DNA from: Stentor coeruleus
Taxonomy: Eukaryota; Ciliophora; Heterotrichea; Heterotrichida; Stentoridae
DNA length: 33,980 nt
Assembly (NCBI GenBank): GCA_001970955.1
Contig: MPUH01000805.1
Span: forward strand, 1-33,980
Direction of reading: 5' to 3'
Program-made: the position numbers and the translations under genes
Notes under the pieces: generated by a model
Databases searched by the model: none
The model's input: only the letters and a program-made list of their open reading frames with translations
Told to the model about the DNA's origin: nothing
Shown here: positions 30,167 to 33,980 of the stretch, piece after piece
Layout: the number at the start of each line of letters is the position of its first letter
Position numbering within the stretch: the first letter of the stretch is position 1

Positions 30167-31583
30167 ATTATTATCTGAGATATTTAAATGGGTTGCAAGA
30201 GTAGATAATTTCAGTTCCTGTGGGTTTCTTCGCCATTAACAACGTTGTTATTAAAATGGAATTTAAGAGTATACTTGATTCGGTAAATAAATTAAGAACA
30301 AAACTTATTGGGTAAAAGAAATTAAAGAAAATATTATAGGCTAATTTCCTCTAGAAAAAATAAGGTTTCTTCTTTGAAAGATCCTTCTGAAGAAAAAAAT
30401 CGGAAATTTGTGGGAATTTTAAAAGGCTGAAAGTATTGAAGAAATAGGCTAACTGATTACGGATTTAAAATTGTTAATTTTAGTGAGGATTTTAAATGAC
30501 TTAGAAAGAAAGAAATATTTATTTTAAGGTTTTATTATCATATAAAATATTATATTAATTTTTATTATATAAGATAATCTAACAGTCCTTGAACTCAGTA
30601 TTCCAAGCCTTTCAAACCTTTACATCAGCGAAATAGCACTGCCTCTCCTTTCAAAACCTTCATATTAGCGAAATAACACCACTTTTCTCGACAGCATTCA
30701 ATCATTAAAAGTATCAAAAAGCAATTTTTCCAATATAAATTTTTTTTATCAAATCTCCTGTCTTAATCGAAAAATTCAAATTCCTCAGCGACCAACTCAA
30801 ACAAACTAAAGAACTAAATTCCCACCTTTCTATAACTCACAGAAAAAACATAAAAGCACACATTAAATCTATAAGCTCTTCAAGAATACCATGAACAAAA
30901 ATTTAAACATAGTCGTCAAGATATAGAATTCCTTCTTTCTTCATCTGAAAGCTATAAAAACAATTAGATTAAAAATATTACTAATGAACATAAACAAGAT
31001 TTATCAAAACAACAAGAAGCTTATGAAAATTTTCTGATAATGCAAGAACAGTATTAATATGAAGAGTTAAGTAAAAACATAATAAATATAGACATCATAT
31101 TTGTAAGCTGAGGATACATTTTATTTGATATGATTAATAGTTTGAAGAATAAATTTTTGGCAGAACTTTATTATTTAAAAAGTAAATATAAGAGCAAGAT
31201 TAAGTTTATATTAGATTTGCAAAAAGGTGTAAAGTGGATGATGAAGAGAGTACAATTGTGGATATTATCTTGAAAAGACTAGGCAAAAAGATGCTTTTTC
31301 AGAAAAAACTCAGTCGTTATCAGGGATCAGGTACCGAAAATACGTCAGAGGTATAGTAAGATTTCAACTAGAGTGTGAAAGAAAAATTCCTTGATAAAGA
31401 ACTTTACTTTAGAAGAAAAAGTTTTTAAAACAGATATTAACTCTAGAATCTTACAGCTTTTGATTAAGTTGAAGTAAATTCTAAAATAGCCATAACCCAT
31501 AAATCTGTTAGCTTTTAATAAAATAATATCTTTTTTATATGATTAAGCTTTTACATAAAGAAATCATATTTTTTCGATTATAA
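30167..31583. other. Spacer holding decayed coding sequence
   Basis: Besides the coiled-coil relic at 30769-31526, short coding-like pieces occur at about 30250-30530 (+), in more than one frame and with TGA, TAA and TAG. A small direct repeat (tcagcgaaatagcac and ttagcgaaataacac) lies at 30625-30680. No intact gene is seen. Confidence 0.5.
30769..31526 (+). pseudogene. Decayed coiled-coil protein gene with many TAA/TAG and frame changes
   Basis: Three consecutive segments look coding but lie in alternating frames: 30769-30880, 30881-31080 and 31081-31526. The middle segment has G strongly biased to codon position 1 (about 17 against 6 and 6). Read with TAA/TAG as Gln, the segments give a continuous charged coiled-coil protein (for example KFLSDQLKQTKELNSHL, then NEHKQDLSKQQEAYENFL, then KVDDEESTIVDIILKRLGKK). 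In the last segment glutamine-like positions are mostly TAA/TAG (about 12) with only three CAA/CAG. No GT-AG intron explains the frame changes, so this is best read as a pseudogene. Confidence 0.5.
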
Positions 31584-32726
31584 ATGGGAAACTGCTGTGT
31601 TATTAAAAAGAATGTCAACATCGATAAATACCTTGCCCGCAAAATGACGGAAGCTATCGAGAAAAACTCTGTCGATAAGATAAGAGACTTAATTGTTAAA
31701 TTTAGCACGCCAACAGCTAACAAAGAACCATTGTTACACATAAACAAACCTATCGTAAAAATCTATAGCCATGACATGAACGCATTAGGTTACGCACTCT
31801 TCCTAGGTTTCACCGAGTCTTTCGCTGTGATATTAGAGCTAGGCAAAGCAAAGCTCTCATCAATGAGCAAATGTTTCGAAAATATAAGTAAAAGGCCAAT
31901 CGACATAATCTGTGAACTCGGCCATCGACAGCTTCTCGAATATTATCTGCCTTTCTATCTGGGTAAAAACGATGAAATTCTAGTATCAGACTCAGATTCA
32001 TTATCCCTAAGCTTTACTCCATCAAAAAACACAAAATCTCATAATAATGAAAAAAGTAAAACTATAACACCTATGAGTACAATGTCACCATTGCATAGAG
32101 CAACTGAAAAAAGCAAATTAAATATTGTACAATTTATATGGGAATATTTCAAAAATAGAACACCACCAAATGAATTTAATATCCATCATCAAGATGAATA
32201 TACAGGAGATAATTGTGCTTTAATATCATGTAAAACTGGAAACCTAGATTTAATACGTTTTTTATTTGAGGTATGTAGGGCTGATTTTCATATTTTCAAT
32301 AAAAGGAAAGAAAATGCTGTGCAGATACTTGCAGTTTGGTCTAAAAAAAGAAAACAAAAACGGTTTAAAGAATGCTTTAAATATGTTATTGAGACTATTG
32401 GAGTTGATTATACTTATGAGTTTGAAGAAACCCTTTTGGTGTTAGAAGATAGGTCGATTGTTAATTATTTAGAAGAGAAATTGAGGAATGATGGGATTTC
32501 TATAAGCAAAAGTAGGATTGATGATAAGTATTCTTTGAGTAAAGGTAGAGTGCCGGTATCAATTGACCCTGTTTTAGAGAATAAACTTAGTAAGATTAGA
32601 GGAAATCGGTTTAGTTTTAAGGAACTGTTTAAAGAGGAACTTGAGGAAAGCAAATTTGAACTGTCAAGTATTAGTGCTAAAGAAGTTCAAAGCATAAGTC
32701 ATTTGACGTTTACTGAAGCTAAATAA
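31584..32726 (+). CDS. Ankyrin-type protein with an N-terminal acylation signal
   Basis: The 380-aa protein begins MGNCCVIKK. Gly2 followed by Cys4 and Cys5 is the classic context for N-myristoylation plus palmitoylation, so membrane anchoring through lipids is predicted. The middle carries degenerate ankyrin-like repeats, best seen at about residues 165-260 (SPLHRATEKSKLNIVQFIWE, then CALISCKTGNLDLIRFLFE, then ENAVQILAVWSKKRKQKRF), a fold used for protein binding. The C-terminal 100 residues are charged and low in complexity. No membrane helix or catalytic domain is visible. It could tether partners to the plasma membrane or ciliary membrane; that is inference. The stop is TAA. Confidence 0.82.
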   Translation: MGNCCVIKKNVNIDKYLARKMTEAIEKNSVDKIRDLIVKFSTPTANKEPLLHINKPIVKIYSHDMNALGYALFLGFTESFAVILELGKAKLSSMSKCFENISKRPIDIICELGHRQLLEYYLPFYLGKNDEILVSDSDSLSLSFTPSKNTKSHNNEKSKTITPMSTMSPLHRATEKSKLNIVQFIWEYFKNRTPPNEFNIHHQDEYTGDNCALISCKTGNLDLIRFLFEVCRADFHIFNKRKENAVQILAVWSKKRKQKRFKECFKYVIETIGVDYTYEFEETLLVLEDRSIVNYLEEKLRNDGISISKSRIDDKYSLSKGRVPVSIDPVLENKLSKIRGNRFSFKELFKEELEESKFELSSISAKEVQSISHLTFTEAK

Positions 32727-32809
32727 TAATATTTTTTTGAATTCTATCATGGGTTTTATGGTTTTTTTTTAAAAGGCACTTAAATAGATTGAAAATAGGG
32801 TTTTTTAGG

Positions 32810-33067
32810 ATGGATGCTGATTTTTTTGGTGGCTTTGAGATGGAAAAAGGTATTATTTATGATTTGAAGAGAAAAGTGAATGGATTTTTAGATTTAGATA
32901 AAAAGCTATAGCGCCATGAGAGATAATTTTAGCCCGAAGGCACTGAAAGTGATAAAATATCGAAGTATCTCATTAGCAAGAGCTCTACTTAGTATATAAA
33001 TGGAATATATAAATATTGTTAATTTTTCATATTTCTTTTTATGGGATTCTTATATGGTTATAATTAT
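32810..33067 (+). pseudogene. Small coding-like frame with TAA/TAG and a hydrophobic C-terminus
   Basis: ATG at 32810 begins an 86-codon frame (MDADFFGGFEMEKGIIYDLK and on) that contains five TAA/TAG and no CAA/CAG or TGA. G favours codon position 1 (about 21 against 15 and 15). The predicted end, FFIFLFMGFLYGY, is a single hydrophobic segment, so the intact ancestor may have been a tail-anchored membrane protein. The family is unknown. A 146-bp duplication begins inside it and shifts the frame. Confidence 0.35.
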
Positions 33068-33214
33068 GATAATTTTAGCCCGAAGGCACTGAAAGTGATA
33101 AAATATCGAAGTATCTCATTAGCAAGAGCTCTGCTTAGTATATAAATGGAATATATAAATAGTGTTAATTTTATCGTATTTCTTTTTATGGGATTCTTAT
33201 ATGGTTATAATTAT
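32922..33214. repeat. Tandem duplication, two units of about 146 bp
   Basis: The unit starting gataattttagcccgaagg at 32922 recurs at 33068. The copies are nearly identical, with about five differences (for example ctctact versus ctctgct, and a one-base length change). No N lies between them, so unlike the other duplications this one is probably real. Confidence 0.85.
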
Positions 33215-33980
33215 GGAAGTCTTTAGCATAAACTTTAATTATTTTTATATACTGTAAATGCCCATAAAGTTAATCAAGGCAGTATTCTAAATTCAAATAA
33301 AATAATCAAAAGAATACCAAAATTCCAGAATCTCATAAATCATTATTATCGCCCAATATTCAATTAGCATCCTATAAACACAATTATTTTATTCTTATAT
33401 GATATGCATTTCTATAAATATCATCACTTGTTTTAAAATGTATTCGTTTTTTCATGAACTTAGATCATTTAGAGCTTTATTTATTAGTGATTATACATAG
33501 GCATATTAGCTACAGACTAAAATGCTGTAGTCCTTTGAGCTAAATAATTGTATCATATATGCTATTTATATCTATTAATTAACATATTTAATTTAAGATT
33601 ATTAATAAAATATTATAAAGTAAGATTGCTTTATGTTGATAGAAGGTTTATATTTTTAGTATTGGAAAAATATAGGGTTTTTGATGACAGATTCAGAATA
33701 TTTTTGAAAAAAAGGTAAATTATAGATTTAAATGAATTTGGTAATAAGTTTTGAGAGTGATCATGGAAATTTTATGGTTTTTAGTTTTATAATCTTTTCC
33801 AGATTTTAATGCTTTAAGAGTGTTAATTTATGATAATTACTTGTATATATGTTATAAAGAACTGATAAAATTTTTTTACTACTCAATTCTATTTAAAATT
33901 ATAGTAAGTTTGGATCAGGCTGGAATTAGTCTTTAGTTTGACTATTATCCAGCCTTTGTTAATTTTCTTCTTTTATAGTA

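Larger units (their letters stand above)
32727..33980. other. Terminal spacer
   Basis: Apart from the small interrupted frame at 32810 and the tandem duplication there, nothing is supported to the window end. The DNA is AT-rich with scattered stops in all frames. Confidence 0.5.

Noticed and set aside
33509-33531. Short hairpin (gctacag / ctgtagt) resembling a tRNA anticodon arm
   Set aside because: The loop is nine bases and no acceptor, D or T arm is found around it.
1-33980. CRISPR arrays, transposons, rRNA or tRNA genes
   Set aside because: No array of spaced repeats, transposase motifs, terminal inverted repeats or RNA-gene signatures were found by eye.

Overview
The window looks like macronuclear DNA of a heterotrich ciliate, and Stentor is the best fit. 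The reasons are: very AT-rich DNA; densely packed genes on both strands; introns of only 15 nt (GT...AG, with an A at position 10); and long reading frames that use the standard code. Genes end in TAA, TAG and at least once TGA, which argues against Blepharisma-type TGA=Trp. The species call is inference; no rRNA or other marker gene is present.

Layout, left to right: (1) 1-1826, no secure gene. (2) A divergent pair 29 bp apart: LEO1 (Paf1 complex, minus) and an unknown 311-aa protein with a 15-nt intron (plus). (3) A minus-strand IQ-motif repeat protein (3791-5233) and two small unknown minus-strand genes (7145-7582, 8426-8968), separated by AT-rich spacers. (4) 10188-15676, one four-domain voltage-gated calcium channel, split only by an assembly scar. 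(5) A decayed GPCR fragment at about 16.2-16.5 kb. (6) A plus-strand run: TPR/IQ protein, a stop-interrupted coding-like frame, an unknown 279-aa protein, and an LMBR1-family membrane protein. (7) A minus-strand RBR E3 ligase, a plus-strand LRR protein, a minus-strand USP25/28-like deubiquitinase and a minus-strand RING-PHD protein. (8) A decayed coiled-coil gene, a predicted acylated ankyrin-type protein, and a small stop-interrupted frame with a 146-bp tandem duplication.

Themes: Ca2+ signalling (Cav channel and two IQ proteins that may bind calmodulin), ubiquitin (RBR ligase, USP, RING-PHD) and transcription/chromatin (LEO1, RING-PHD). These are neighbours, not evident operons.

Three observations matter most. 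First, at least four 15-nt introns are visible. One lies inside a RING finger, keeps the frame, and is invisible to ORF finding; removing it restores the zinc-ligand spacing. Second, four single-N positions are each flanked by a direct duplication of 57-89 bp. They are scaffold joins with unmerged overlaps, and they distort two genes. Third, several spacers hold coding-like frames interrupted mainly by TAA/TAG at positions where glutamine would fit. The clearest is 18437-18796. They are either old pseudogenes or sequence that came from, or is read with, a TAA/TAG=Gln code. Most are probably relics, but the pattern deserves a proper test. All counts given here were made by hand.
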